A DNA stretch of 22,226 nucleotides from JBHHXR01 sp046757205 (GTDB lineage Bacteria; Pseudomonadota; Alphaproteobacteria; Rhodobacterales; Rhodobacteraceae): contig JBHHXR010000026.1 in NCBI GenBank assembly GCA_046757205.1, positions 1 to 22,226 on the forward strand, written 5' to 3'. Both the position numbers and the translations under genes were made by a program. How positions within the stretch are numbered: the stretch's first letter is position 1; each line of letters starts with the position of its first letter. The notes beneath the pieces were generated by a model. That model was not told the origin of the DNA. It searched no databases and worked only from the letters and a program-made list of their open reading frames with translations. Below are positions 1 through 7,728 of this stretch, one piece after another.

Positions 1-22
1 AGACGATGTTGAACGCATCCAT
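1..22 (-). CDS. possible 5' end of a minus-strand gene, cut by window edge
   Basis: On the minus strand an ATG at 22-20 follows a clear Shine-Dalgarno GGAGG (28-32) with a five-base spacer. The frame stays open to the window edge and would begin MDAFNIV. It lies about 50 bases downstream of gabD on the same strand, so it could be the next gene of that operon. Seven residues are too few to name a product. The call rests on the ribosome binding site and position only and may be wrong. Confidence 0.35.
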
Positions 23-73
23 GCACGCCTCCGGATCAGCCCGGACGGCCGCGGGCCGCCCCCTGCCCCCGGA

Positions 74-1549
74 TCATACAGACATGCAGATGTATTTCAT
101 CTCCAGATAGTCCTCGATACCGTGGCGCGAGCCTTCGCGGCCGAGGCCGGACTGCTTGACCCCGCCGAAGGGCGCGACCTCGGTGGAAATCAGCCCGGTA
201 TTCACCCCGACCATGCCGTATTCCAGCGCCTCGGCGACGCGCCAGACGCGGGAGAGGTCGCGGGCGTAGAAATACGAAGCCAGCCCGAAGATGGCGTCGT
301 TGGCCTGGGCGATCACGTCGTCCTCGTCGTCGAACCTGAAGAGCGGCGCGACAGGGCCGAACGTCTCGTCATAGGCGACCATCATGTCGCGGGTGACGCC
401 GGTCAGGATGGTCGGCTCGAAGAAGGTGCCGCCGAGGCTGTGGCGATGGCCTCCGGTAACGATCCTGGCGCCTTTCGAGGTGGCGTCGGCGATATGCTCC
501 TCGACCTTTTCCACCGCCGCCATGTTGATCAGCGGCCCGGTGCCGACGCCTTCCTGCAGCCCGTCGCCGATCTTCATCTTCTGCACCGCGGCGGCCAGCT
601 TCTCGGCGAAGGCGTCGTAGACGCCGGCCTGCACGTAGATGCGGTTGGCGCAGACGCAGGTCTGGCCGTTGTTGCGGTACTTGGAAATCATCGCGCCCTC
701 GACCGCGGCGTCGAGATCGGCGTCGTCGAAGACGATGAAAGGCGCGTTGCCGCCAAGCTCCATCGACATTTTCATGACCTGCTCGGCGCCCTGCGCCAAG
801 AGGATGCGGCCAACCTCGGTGGAGCCGGTGAAGGTCAGTTTGCGCACCTTGGGGTTCTCGCAGAATTCCTTGCCGATGGGCGACGAGGATTTCGACGTCA
901 CCACCGAAAAGATGCCCTTCGGAACCCCGGCCCTTTCGGCCAGCACGGCCATCGCCAATGCCGAAAGAGGCGTCAGCGCGGCGGGCTTGGCGACGAAGGC
1001 GCAGCCGACCGCCAGCGCCGGGGCGACCTTGCGCGCGATCATCGCGTTGGGGAAGTTCCACGGCGTGATCGAGCCGACGACGCCGACCGGCTGCTTGATG
1101 ACGACGATGCGCTTGTCGGGCTGGTGGCCGGGGATGGTTTCGCCGTAGACGCGCTTGGCCTCGTCGGCAAACCACTCGACGAAACTGGCGCCGTACAGCA
1201 CCTCGCCCTTGGCCTCGGCTACCGGCTTGCCCATTTCGGCGGTCAGGATGACGCCGAGGTCGTCGGCGTTGGCGACCATCAGCTCGTACCACTTGCGCAG
1301 CACTGCGGAGCGTTCCTTGCCGGTCTTGGCGGCCCAGTCCCTCTGGGCATCGTAGGCGGCGTCGATGGCGCGGGCGCATTCGGCGCGGCCCATGTCTGGC
1401 ACCGATGTGATCACGTCGCCGCGGGCCGGGTTCACCACATCGAAACTGGCGCCGCTGTCAGAGGCCACCCACTCGCCTGCGACAAATGCGCGGTCGGCCA
1501 GCAGGCTCGGGTCGTTCAGCAGCGATTTGAGATTGGTCTGGTCAAGCAT
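74..1549 (-). CDS. gabD: NAD(P)+-dependent succinate-semialdehyde dehydrogenase
   Basis: This 491-residue protein is a full-length aldehyde dehydrogenase of the GabD type, which oxidises succinate semialdehyde to succinate at the end of GABA degradation in the cytoplasm. Visible hallmarks are EMGKP (105-109), PWNFP with the oxyanion Asn165, the cofactor-loop motif FTGSTEVG (240-247), the general base Glu264 in MELGG, and the catalytic Cys298 in NGQTC. A second cysteine two residues later (Cys300) is typical of succinate-semialdehyde dehydrogenases. EMKY lies near the C-terminus. The start is supported by GGAGGAGA shortly upstream of the ATG. Some homologs act on glutarate semialdehyde or other aldehydes, so the exact substrate is inferred. 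It is divergent from the small membrane protein at 1755. Confidence 0.93.
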   Translation of the reverse strand: MLDQTNLKSLLNDPSLLADRAFVAGEWVASDSGASFDVVNPARGDVITSVPDMGRAECARAIDAAYDAQRDWAAKTGKERSAVLRKWYELMVANADDLGVILTAEMGKPVAEAKGEVLYGASFVEWFADEAKRVYGETIPGHQPDKRIVVIKQPVGVVGSITPWNFPNAMIARKVAPALAVGCAFVAKPAALTPLSALAMAVLAERAGVPKGIFSVVTSKSSSPIGKEFCENPKVRKLTFTGSTEVGRILLAQGAEQVMKMSMELGGNAPFIVFDDADLDAAVEGAMISKYRNNGQTCVCANRIYVQAGVYDAFAEKLAAAVQKMKIGDGLQEGVGTGPLINMAAVEKVEEHIADATSKGARIVTGGHRHSLGGTFFEPTILTGVTRDMMVAYDETFGPVAPLFRFDDEDDVIAQANDAIFGLASYFYARDLSRVWRVAEALEYGMVGVNTGLISTEVAPFGGVKQSGLGREGSRHGIEDYLEMKYICMSV

Positions 1550-1644
1550 TGGACATCTCCTCCGGCGTCATCGGGCGCATCGGTTCATCTGGTGGAAATC
1601 GACATCAGAACAGCACAAAGAGCGCGGTCCCTCAAGGCCAATCG

Positions 1645-1689
1645 ACCGCCGAAAACGAATGTTGTTTTCGCTGGCGGTTACGATTTTTT
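1645..1689 (+). terminator. stem-loop with T6 tract in the gabD/1755 intergenic region
   Basis: ACCGCC (1645-1650) and GAAAAC (1651-1656) can pair with GTTTTC (1664-1669) and GGCGGT (1673-1678). The loop has seven bases and there is a three-base bulge on the 3' side. A run of six T lies at 1684-1689, five bases after the stem. This resembles a rho-independent terminator or attenuator reading rightwards. No plus-strand gene lies upstream of it in the window, so it is either in the leader of the 1755 gene or ends a short unannotated transcript. Confidence 0.45.
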
Positions 1690-1754
1690 CATGAAAGATT
1701 GCGCGACATTCCGGCAACTCTGACCAACGGTGCGTGAAAAGGGGGCACCCGGCG

Positions 1755-2252
1755 ATGGACAACATGGTGTCGGCCGTTTTCGTGATCCTCGGACTCGCGG
1801 CGCTGATCGCGTTCGTGTTCTTGCGCCGCGAGGCGCAGCGCGACCGCGCTTCGAGGATCGCGCGCTCGAAACTCTCCAAGAGCGATAGGGCGATCCTGAA
1901 GGCCAACGCCGTGAACTACATTCTGCCGGTGCCGAATCCCGACGTTCCCACCGAGAGGGAAGATGGCTTCGGGTTGCGCGATGTCGCGTGGCAGGCGACC
2001 GAGAAAATCCTCGACAATGCCCGTCCGGACCCGCAGGAACTCGCCGCCCTCGACAAGGGCGCCATGGTCGAACTCATGGCGACCAAAAAGGACGGCAACA
2101 TTGCCGCGCCGATCGTCGTCAGGATACGCAGTCTTCTGAAAAACGACTATTTCACCGGTGAAATCCAGGAAGACTCGGACGGCGAACTGAGTCTGCGGGA
2201 AGGTCAGGCGCTGACCTTCCACGCCAACCACATTCAGACCGTCCTGCCCTGA
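1755..2252 (+). CDS. small membrane-anchored protein of unknown function
   Basis: I do not recognise this 165-residue protein with certainty. Residues about 4-23 form one hydrophobic segment followed by RREAQRDR, giving an N-terminal anchor with a cytoplasmic basic flank. The middle (about 45-95) is polar. The last 65 residues read like a small beta-rich domain, ending in LTFHANHIQTVLP after a run containing FTGEIQ. That pattern loosely recalls DUF2314-like domains, but this is a visual impression only. The ATG at 1755 is preferred because AGGGGG (1740-1745) sits nine bases upstream; a GTG at 1734 in the same frame is the alternative. It is divergent from gabD and convergent with the rhamnose operon. 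Confidence 0.75.
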   Translation: MDNMVSAVFVILGLAALIAFVFLRREAQRDRASRIARSKLSKSDRAILKANAVNYILPVPNPDVPTEREDGFGLRDVAWQATEKILDNARPDPQELAALDKGAMVELMATKKDGNIAAPIVVRIRSLLKNDYFTGEIQEDSDGELSLREGQALTFHANHIQTVLP

Positions 2253-2369
2253 AGTCCGGACCGGAAACGCCCTCTGAACGAACCGGTGAATGCCGGCAAC
2301 GCCGCCGGCGCGGCCGAGCGGTCGCTCCGGGCGTCCATCTGTTTCCCGATCGAATGGCGGCGGATACGG

Positions 2370-3242
2370 TCAGTCCAGCAATCGCAGGATATACCTGCCG
2401 TATTCGGTCTTCAGGAACGGCTGCGCCAGCGTGCGGAGATCCTCGCGCGCAATGAATCCCATCAGATAGGCGACCTCTTCCGGGCAGCCGATCTTCAGCC
2501 CCTGCCGTTTCTCGATCGTGCGCACGAACTCGCCGGCCTCGATCAGGCTGTCATGGGTGCCGGTATCGAGCCAGCCGAAGCCGCGCCCCATCCGCTGCAC
2601 CAGAAGCCTTCCCTCGTGCAGATAAGTCTCCAGAAGCGTGGTGATTTCCAGTTCGCCGCGCGGCGACGGCTTGATCCCGCGAGCCCGCTCGGGGGCACTG
2701 CCGTCAAGGAAATAGAGCCCGGTCACGGCGAAATTCGATTGCGGGTCTTCCGGCTTTTCGACGATTGAGCGCGCCCGCCCGGTTTCGTCGAACCCGACCA
2801 CGCCGTAGCGCTCCGGATCGGCGACCTGGTAGCCGAACACGGTGCCGCCCTCCTGCTGGCCGGCGGCCTCCTGCACCAGTTCGGCCAGGCCATGGCCAAA
2901 AAAGATATTGTCACCGAGGATCAGCGCCGACGGCCCGCCTTCCAGAAATTCCTCCGCCAGGATATAGGCCTGCGCCAGCCCGTCCGGGCTCGGCTGCACG
3001 ATATAGGTCAGCTCCAGCCCCCAGCGGCGGCCGTCACCCAACAGGTTCTTGAACTGGAACTGGTCCTGCGGCGTCGTGATGACGGCGATCTCGCGGATCC
3101 CGGCGAGCATCAGGACGGTCAGCGGGTAATAGATCATCGGCTTGTCGTAGAGCGGCAGAAGCTGCTTGGAGACCGCCATAGTTATCGGATAGAGCCGCGT
3201 GCCCGATCCGCCGGCCAGAATAATTCCCTTGCGCGCCGTCAT
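2370..3242 (-). CDS. rfbA: glucose-1-phosphate thymidylyltransferase
   Basis: RfbA/RmlA joins dTTP and glucose-1-phosphate to make dTDP-glucose, the first step of dTDP-L-rhamnose synthesis in the cytoplasm. The 290-residue length is standard. The nucleotide-binding motif GGSGTRLYP (11-19) is intact, followed by SKQLLP (25-30), the metal-binding Asp111 in LGDNIFFG, VEKPEDP (161-167), KPSPRGELEITT (191-202) and Asp226 in WLDTGTHDSL. The start codon overlaps the stop of rfbD in an ATGA, so it is the last gene of the rfbC-rfbB-rfbD-rfbA operon and probably translationally coupled. Convergent with the gene ending at 2252. I saw no convincing terminator in the 117-base gap, only GC-rich inverted repeats without a T tract. 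Confidence 0.97.
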   Translation of the reverse strand: MTARKGIILAGGSGTRLYPITMAVSKQLLPLYDKPMIYYPLTVLMLAGIREIAVITTPQDQFQFKNLLGDGRRWGLELTYIVQPSPDGLAQAYILAEEFLEGGPSALILGDNIFFGHGLAELVQEAAGQQEGGTVFGYQVADPERYGVVGFDETGRARSIVEKPEDPQSNFAVTGLYFLDGSAPERARGIKPSPRGELEITTLLETYLHEGRLLVQRMGRGFGWLDTGTHDSLIEAGEFVRTIEKRQGLKIGCPEEVAYLMGFIAREDLRTLAQPFLKTEYGRYILRLLD

Positions 3243-4093
3243 CCTGCCTTCTCCAGCTCTATCAACACCCGTTCGAGGCTGCGCCGCCAGTCCGGTTGCG
3301 CGATGCCATAATCCCGCGCGATCGCGGCGCAGTCGAGGCGGGAATTCCTCGGCCGCCTTGCCGGGGTCGGGTAATCCGCCGTCGCGATATCGGTCACGTC
3401 GACCGCCAGCGCCGCCTGGCCGAAGATCTCCCTGGCGAACCCGGCCCAGCTGACCGCCGGCGCCCCGGCGAAATGATAGACGCCGGTTTTCCCGGCGCCG
3501 GCGAGAAAGGCTCTCGCCATCGCCAGCAGCGCGGCGGCGATGTCGGCAGCGGCGGTCGGGTTGCCGATCTGGTCGGCAACCACCGAGAGCGCCTGCCTCT
3601 CGCGGCCGAGCCGGAGCATGGTCTTGACGAAATTCGCCCCGTGCGCCGAAAACACCCAGGAAGTGCGCAGGATCGCCCAGTCACCGCCGGCCGCCGCCAC
3701 ACCGATATCGCCCGCCAGCTTGCTTTGCCCATATATGCCGAGCGGACCGGTGGGATCATCCTCGCGCCACGGCCGGTCGCCGCTTCCGTCGTAGACATAA
3801 TCCGTCGAGATGTGCAGAAACGGGACGCCGCGCGATCCGGCTGCGGCGGCCATCGCCGCCGGCGCCTCGGCATTGACCGACATCGCCAGCGCCGGTTCCT
3901 GCTCGGCCTTGTCGACCGCCGTGTAGGCGGCGGCGTTGATGACGATCTCCGCGTCCGTCGCCTTGATCGCGCGGGTGCATCGCGCCGGGTCCGAAAGGTC
4001 GGCGTCCGCCCGCCCAAGCGACTGCACGTCCGGGTCGAGGCGGCGGATTTCACGCGCCACCTGACCGCTGTGCCCGAAAAGCAATATCCGCAT
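3239..4093 (-). CDS. rfbD: dTDP-4-dehydrorhamnose reductase
   Basis: RfbD/RmlD reduces dTDP-4-keto-L-rhamnose to dTDP-L-rhamnose with NAD(P)H, the last step of the pathway. The 284-residue protein starts MRILLFGHSGQ, a Rossmann nucleotide-binding turn. It has NAAAYTAVDKAE (53-64), STDYVYDG (96-103), the short-chain reductase pair Tyr121 and Lys125 in YGQSK, and the late motif RPRNSRLD (247-254). The frame is open a further 42 codons upstream, but that stretch overlaps the end of rfbB and has no family resemblance. The ATG at 4093 shares one base with the rfbB stop (TGATG), and it starts exactly at the conserved beta strand. Confidence 0.95.
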   Translation of the reverse strand: MRILLFGHSGQVAREIRRLDPDVQSLGRADADLSDPARCTRAIKATDAEIVINAAAYTAVDKAEQEPALAMSVNAEAPAAMAAAAGSRGVPFLHISTDYVYDGSGDRPWREDDPTGPLGIYGQSKLAGDIGVAAAGGDWAILRTSWVFSAHGANFVKTMLRLGRERQALSVVADQIGNPTAAADIAAALLAMARAFLAGAGKTGVYHFAGAPAVSWAGFAREIFGQAALAVDVTDIATADYPTPARRPRNSRLDCAAIARDYGIAQPDWRRSLERVLIELEKAG

Positions 4094-5130
4094 CAGCCGG
4101 CCCCGAGCCGCTGCCGGGCGCCGGGCCGGTCCCACAGCGGCCGCCACCAGCTCTCGTTTTCCAGATACCACCGGACGGTGCGTTCGATACCGTCGGCCAG
4201 CGTCACCGAAGGCTGCCAACCCAGCTCCTCGCGGATGCGCGTCGGGTCGATGGCGTAGCGCAGGTCGTGGCCGGGGCGGTCGGCCACGAAAGCGATCTGT
4301 TCGGCGTAGTCGTGGTTCGACGGACGAAGCTCGTTCAGGGTACGGCAGATCATCCGCACGAGATCTATGTTCCGCGCCTCGCTCTCGCCGCCGATATTGT
4401 AGACCCGCCCGTTGGCGCCACGCTCAAGAACCGTCAGCAGCGCATCGGCGTGGTCTTCCACATAGAGCCAGTCGCGCACGTTCCGGCCCTTGCCGTAAAC
4501 CGGTATGGCCTGCCCGTGGAGCGCGCTCAGGATAGCGACGGGGATCAGCTTCTCGGGAAAATGATAGGGCCCGTAATTGTTCGAGCAATTCGTGATCACG
4601 TAAGGCAACCCATAGGTCTCCCCCCACGCCCTGACCAGATGATCGGAAGCCGCCTTGGAAGCGGAATAGGGCGAATTCGGCGCGTAGGGCGTGGTTTCGG
4701 TAAACCTGCCCGTCGCACCCAGCGTGCCGTAGACTTCGTCGGTCGATATGTGGTGGAAGCGGAAACCCTCGGGCCGGCCTCGGGCTTGCCAATACGCTCG
4801 CGCCGCCTCGAGCAGCGTATACGTGCCGTTGACATTCGTTTCGATGAAGGCCCCCGGTCCGTCTATCGATCGGTCGACATGCGATTCCGCTGCCAGGTGC
4901 ATGATGGCGTCGGGACGGTGCGCGGCGAGGATGCGGTCCAGCGCCGCCCGGTCGCGAATATCGGCATGTTCGAATGTGTAAAGTTCAGATGGCGCGACAG
5001 ATGCGACATTCGCCGGATTTGCCGCATAAGTCAGGGCGTCGACGTTGACCACGGAAATGCCCCGCGAAACGGCCAGCCTGACCACCGCCGAACCGATGAA
5101 CCCTGCGCCGCCGGTCACGAGAATCTTCAA
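4093..5130 (-). CDS. rfbB: dTDP-glucose 4,6-dehydratase
   Basis: RfbB/RmlB converts dTDP-glucose to dTDP-4-keto-6-deoxyglucose using tightly bound NAD+. The 345-residue length fits the family. The sequence shows the Rossmann motif GGAGFIG (7-13), Asp31 at the end of strand 2, HLAAESHVDRSI (78-89), the catalytic triad region STDE (129-132), Tyr155 and Lys159 in YSASKAASD, and NCSNNYGPYHFPEKLIP (181-197). The start is an unusual TTG (5130-5128). It overlaps the rfbC stop in a TTGA, and the protein begins directly with the first beta strand KILVTGG, leaving no room for a later start. Confidence 0.96.
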   Translation of the reverse strand: MKILVTGGAGFIGSAVVRLAVSRGISVVNVDALTYAANPANVASVAPSELYTFEHADIRDRAALDRILAAHRPDAIMHLAAESHVDRSIDGPGAFIETNVNGTYTLLEAARAYWQARGRPEGFRFHHISTDEVYGTLGATGRFTETTPYAPNSPYSASKAASDHLVRAWGETYGLPYVITNCSNNYGPYHFPEKLIPVAILSALHGQAIPVYGKGRNVRDWLYVEDHADALLTVLERGANGRVYNIGGESEARNIDLVRMICRTLNELRPSNHDYAEQIAFVADRPGHDLRYAIDPTRIREELGWQPSVTLADGIERTVRWYLENESWWRPLWDRPGARQRLGAG

Positions 5131-5696
5131 TCGTCGCCTCCAAACCTGAACGGGCTGTCGAACTCGGCAAAGGACGGGGCCCGCGCGTCCTTTTCCGAAA
5201 GCAGCGGATCGACCCCGTCCAGCCCCCAGTCGATCGCCAGATCCGGGTCGTCGAAACGGACCGAACCCTCCGATTCGGGCGCGTAGAAATCTGTGGTCTT
5301 ATACAGAACGACCGTGTCGTCCTCCAGCGTCGCGAAACCGTGCAGGAACCCGCGGGGAACCAGAAGCTGCCTGCCATTTTCGGCGGAAAGCTCGCACGCC
5401 ACCCATTTGCCGAAGGTCGGCGACCCGCGGCGCGCGTCGACTGCGACATCGATGATCCGCCCGGCCGCGACACGGACAAGCTTGTCCTGCGCGTGCGGCG
5501 GTGCCTGGTAGTGCAGCCCGCGCACGGTTCCACGGCTGCGCGAATAGGAATGGTTGTCCTGAACGAATTCCAGATCGAGCCCGGCGCCCCGCATGGCGCG
5601 GGCATTCCAGGTTTCACTGAAATACCCCCGACTATCGGAGAATCGTCGGGGAATCAGGACCAGAGCTTCGGCAATTCCGGATTCGACAATTTCCAT
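5127..5696 (-). CDS. rfbC: dTDP-4-dehydrorhamnose 3,5-epimerase
   Basis: RfbC/RmlC epimerises C3 and C5 of dTDP-4-keto-6-deoxyglucose. The 189-residue protein is a complete cupin of the family. Visible are FSDSRGYFSETW (19-30), FVQDNHSYS (44-52), RGLHYQ (59-64) with the catalytic His62, VPRGFLHGFATL (113-124), LYKTTDFYAPESEG (131-144) with the active-site Tyr132, and LSEKD (166-170) with the partner acid. It is the first gene of the rhamnose operon, divergent from the export gene at 5877 across a 180-base region holding a good sigma-70-like promoter for this side. Confidence 0.96.
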   Translation of the reverse strand: MEIVESGIAEALVLIPRRFSDSRGYFSETWNARAMRGAGLDLEFVQDNHSYSRSRGTVRGLHYQAPPHAQDKLVRVAAGRIIDVAVDARRGSPTFGKWVACELSAENGRQLLVPRGFLHGFATLEDDTVVLYKTTDFYAPESEGSVRFDDPDLAIDWGLDGVDPLLSEKDARAPSFAEFDSPFRFGGDD

Positions 5697-5741
5697 TCAA
5701 ACAACCATCACGTCGGCGATTCCCCGATTCCACGTATGCGA

Positions 5742-5771
5742 ATCATCCCGTGCCGCCGAAATAACCGTCAA
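5742..5771 (-). promoter_or_regulatory. sigma-70-like promoter for the rfbCBDA operon
   Basis: On the minus strand TTGACG (5771-5766, five of six consensus bases) is followed after 18 bases by GATGAT (5747-5742, four of six). A start point near 5735 would give a leader of about 40 bases to the rfbC ATG. The A/T-rich stretch immediately upstream of the -35 resembles an UP element. Found by eye. Confidence 0.5.
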
Positions 5772-5785
5772 TTTTGTCGAAAATT
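5770..5785. promoter_or_regulatory. perfect 16-bp dyad AATTTTGTCGAAAATT abutting the rfb -35 box
   Basis: Two perfect six-base arms, AATTTT and AAAATT, flank GTCG. The dyad touches the -35 of the predicted rfbC promoter and lies about 90 bases upstream of the divergent export gene, so a protein bound here could act on both transcripts. It may instead be only an A/T-rich UP element. Confidence 0.35.
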
Positions 5786-5796
5786 CAAATGGATTG

Positions 5797-5816
5797 GGCG
5801 TTTGCGCCGTTTTTTT
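5797..5816 (+). terminator. short GC hairpin followed by T7 in the export-gene leader
   Basis: GGCG (5797-5800) and CGCC (5805-5808) flank a TTTG loop, and seven T follow at 5810-5816. The stem is only four base pairs, which is weak for an intrinsic terminator. It reads towards the export gene at 5877, so it could attenuate readthrough or protect the operon from upstream transcription. I found no confident sigma-70 promoter for the plus-strand gene in this region. Confidence 0.25.
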
Positions 5817-5876
5817 GTACCACTTTGTGATTTGCTGAGGCATATTCTAAAGATCGTATTAGTGAGAGGGTGCGTT

Positions 5877-6476
5877 ATGAAAAGCCTAGTCTTAACCTTG
5901 TTCGGTCTCCTGTTTGCGGCGACAGCCTTTGCACAGGGATCGTATATCATCCAACCGGGCGACCGTCTGGATGTGTCGGTTCTCGAAGATGCCAAACTGA
6001 GCCGCAGCGTTCTTGTCCGCCCGGACGGGCGGATAACCCTGCCGATCGCCGGAACCATCCAGGCCGCCGGCCGTTCACCGGAGGCGGTGCAGGCCACACT
6101 GACGGAACGCCTGGCGCCCGGTTTCTCGATCACGCCCACGGTGACGGTGTCCGTGGCGTCGCTCGGGGCTCCGCCAGTGGCCGGAGCGGCCGCGACGATC
6201 GACGTTTTCGTAATCGGACAGGTCGGTTCGCCGGGGTTGATCCAGGTCTCCCGGAATTCCACCGTCCTGCAGGTCCTTGCGCAAAGTGGGGGCGTCGGCC
6301 AGTTCGCCGCCGATTCCCGAATTCAGGTTCACAGTACCGATCGCCGTTCGGGAAAAACGACGATGCGGCTTTTCAACTATGCCGCGATCGAATCCGGGCG
6401 CAACCTTTCGTCTTTGACGATGCGCGTCCACGATGGGGATGTTATAGTCGTTCCGGAACGGAACCTCTTCGAATAG
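5877..6476 (+). CDS. periplasmic polysaccharide export protein, short OPX/SLBB type
   Basis: This 199-residue protein is an outer-membrane polysaccharide export (OPX) family member. It has a signal peptide cut after AFA (17-19). There is no lipobox cysteine, so it is not a Wza-like lipoprotein. The poly-export domain covers about 22-93 and includes YIIQPGDRLDVSV (23-35) and VRPDGRITLPIAG (47-59). One SLBB domain follows at about 108-155 (VIGQVGSPGLIQV). It stops there and lacks the C-terminal helix by which Wza forms its own outer-membrane channel. Such short members occur in exosortase-linked polysaccharide loci and work with a separate barrel. The next gene, 13 bases on, is such a barrel. 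AGAGGG (5865-5870) sits six bases before the ATG. Confidence 0.9.
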   Translation: MKSLVLTLFGLLFAATAFAQGSYIIQPGDRLDVSVLEDAKLSRSVLVRPDGRITLPIAGTIQAAGRSPEAVQATLTERLAPGFSITPTVTVSVASLGAPPVAGAAATIDVFVIGQVGSPGLIQVSRNSTVLQVLAQSGGVGQFAADSRIQVHSTDRRSGKTTMRLFNYAAIESGRNLSSLTMRVHDGDVIVVPERNLFE

Positions 6477-6489
6477 GAAACCTGATGGG

Positions 6490-7689
6490 ATGGGGACATC
6501 AATAACAGGACTTTTGGCTAGAGCAGGCAGTGCCGCGGCCATATGCACAGCGCTTTCGGGCACCGCGGCATTCGCACAGGCAGTAACATTGGTTGGCACC
6601 GTGAACGAGAAACTCTCGTTCACGGACAACTTCGCCCTTAAGCCCAGTTCGGCGGGCATCACAACGGCGTCGGTAACGAATTTCTCGCTTACCGGCACGA
6701 CACGAAATCAGACCTCGACGCTGAGATTCCGCGCCGCGACGGACATGGTCTATCGCAGAGACCCCGGCGGCGGCAGCAACTTCAAGGGATTCAACCCGAA
6801 CATCCGCGCAAGTTACAATCTGACCGGTCAGACGACGTCATTCAGCGTCGGCGCCAACTACTCCGACCAACCGATCAACTTTCTGACGCTGCCGCCGGAT
6901 GTCGTGATTCCGCCCGGTGGGACCTCCACCATCGATCTGGTAACCAGCACCTCGAACCGGCAGCGAGTCGGCGCGAATGCGGGGTTCAGCCATCAGGTCA
7001 ATTCCAACAATTCCATCAACGGCAGCGTCAGGTACGGTGAAACCACCTTCGATGCCGGCGCCGGGACGCTCTTCGATTTTCGCACGACCAATGTGTCGCT
7101 GGGATGGAACCACGCTTTCAATTCCCGGCTGGATGGCACCGTCACCGCCGCGTATTCGATCTTCGATTCCGACGACCCGACGCGTGGCCAGGCGAGAACC
7201 GCGACCGTTTCCGCATCGGCGAAGTGGGCGCAGACCAGGAATGTCACGTTCAACGGAACCCTCGGGGTAGACCATACGTCGCAAGACACGCCGACGACGA
7301 CTGTCGACTCCACGGATTTTTCCGGGCAACTGGGTATCAATGTCCTGATCCCCTCCGGCGACGTCAGCGCCACGTTGGGCAGGTCCCTGTCGCCCGGCTC
7401 GGGCGGCGCCCTGCTTCAAAGCACGACCTTCGGATTGAGCGGCATTTACAACGTCAACCGTACGTCCCAGGTTGGCATGTCGGTGGGCTACACCAAGGAC
7501 GAAGTCCTTTTTGGCGCCGGCTCCAGTTCCTCGTTGCTGACGATTTCGCCGAGTTATTCCGTCAACCTGACTTCCACGGTTTCGGCGAAGGCGAGCTATA
7601 CGCTGCGGACATCGGATTCCGGTGGCAGCAACGGAACGTCGCATGCCGTGACATTCAATCTGACCAAGAAGTTCAACCTGCTGCCCTGA
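6490..7689 (+). CDS. outer-membrane beta-barrel protein of the polysaccharide locus
   Basis: The 399-residue product has a signal peptide with likely cleavage after AFA (27-29). The rest is made of alternating polar and hydrophobic strands with Thr, Ser, Asn and Gly-rich turns, typical of an outer-membrane barrel. Repeated strand-like pieces include SFSVGANYSDQP, GSVRYGETTF, VSLGWNHAF and SAKASYTLRTSD. It lies 13 bases behind the short export protein and is surely co-transcribed. This pairing matches known systems where an OPX protein without its own channel uses a separate barrel (for example Myxococcus EpsY with EpsX, Vibrio VpsN with VpsM). The role as the export pore is inferred from that context. 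The chain ends FNLTKKFNLLP rather than with a terminal aromatic residue. Confidence 0.8.
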   Translation: MGTSITGLLARAGSAAAICTALSGTAAFAQAVTLVGTVNEKLSFTDNFALKPSSAGITTASVTNFSLTGTTRNQTSTLRFRAATDMVYRRDPGGGSNFKGFNPNIRASYNLTGQTTSFSVGANYSDQPINFLTLPPDVVIPPGGTSTIDLVTSTSNRQRVGANAGFSHQVNSNNSINGSVRYGETTFDAGAGTLFDFRTTNVSLGWNHAFNSRLDGTVTAAYSIFDSDDPTRGQARTATVSASAKWAQTRNVTFNGTLGVDHTSQDTPTTTVDSTDFSGQLGINVLIPSGDVSATLGRSLSPGSGGALLQSTTFGLSGIYNVNRTSQVGMSVGYTKDEVLFGAGSSSSLLTISPSYSVNLTSTVSAKASYTLRTSDSGGSNGTSHAVTFNLTKKFNLLP

Positions 7690-7728
7690 GGCCGGCGGTA
7701 CGGACCGACCGGACCTCCGGCGGCAGGG

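Noticed and set aside
122..1723. 533-residue plus-strand ORF opposite gabD
   Set aside because: Shadow of gabD on the other strand: rich in Gly, Asp, Val and Arg, with no domain, and extending into the non-coding spacer.
2253..2369. Bidirectional terminator between the small membrane protein and rfbA
   Set aside because: GCCGGC repeats at 2292-2297 and 2304-2309 can pair, but there is no T tract on either side, and GCCGGC is itself a common palindrome in this GC-rich DNA.
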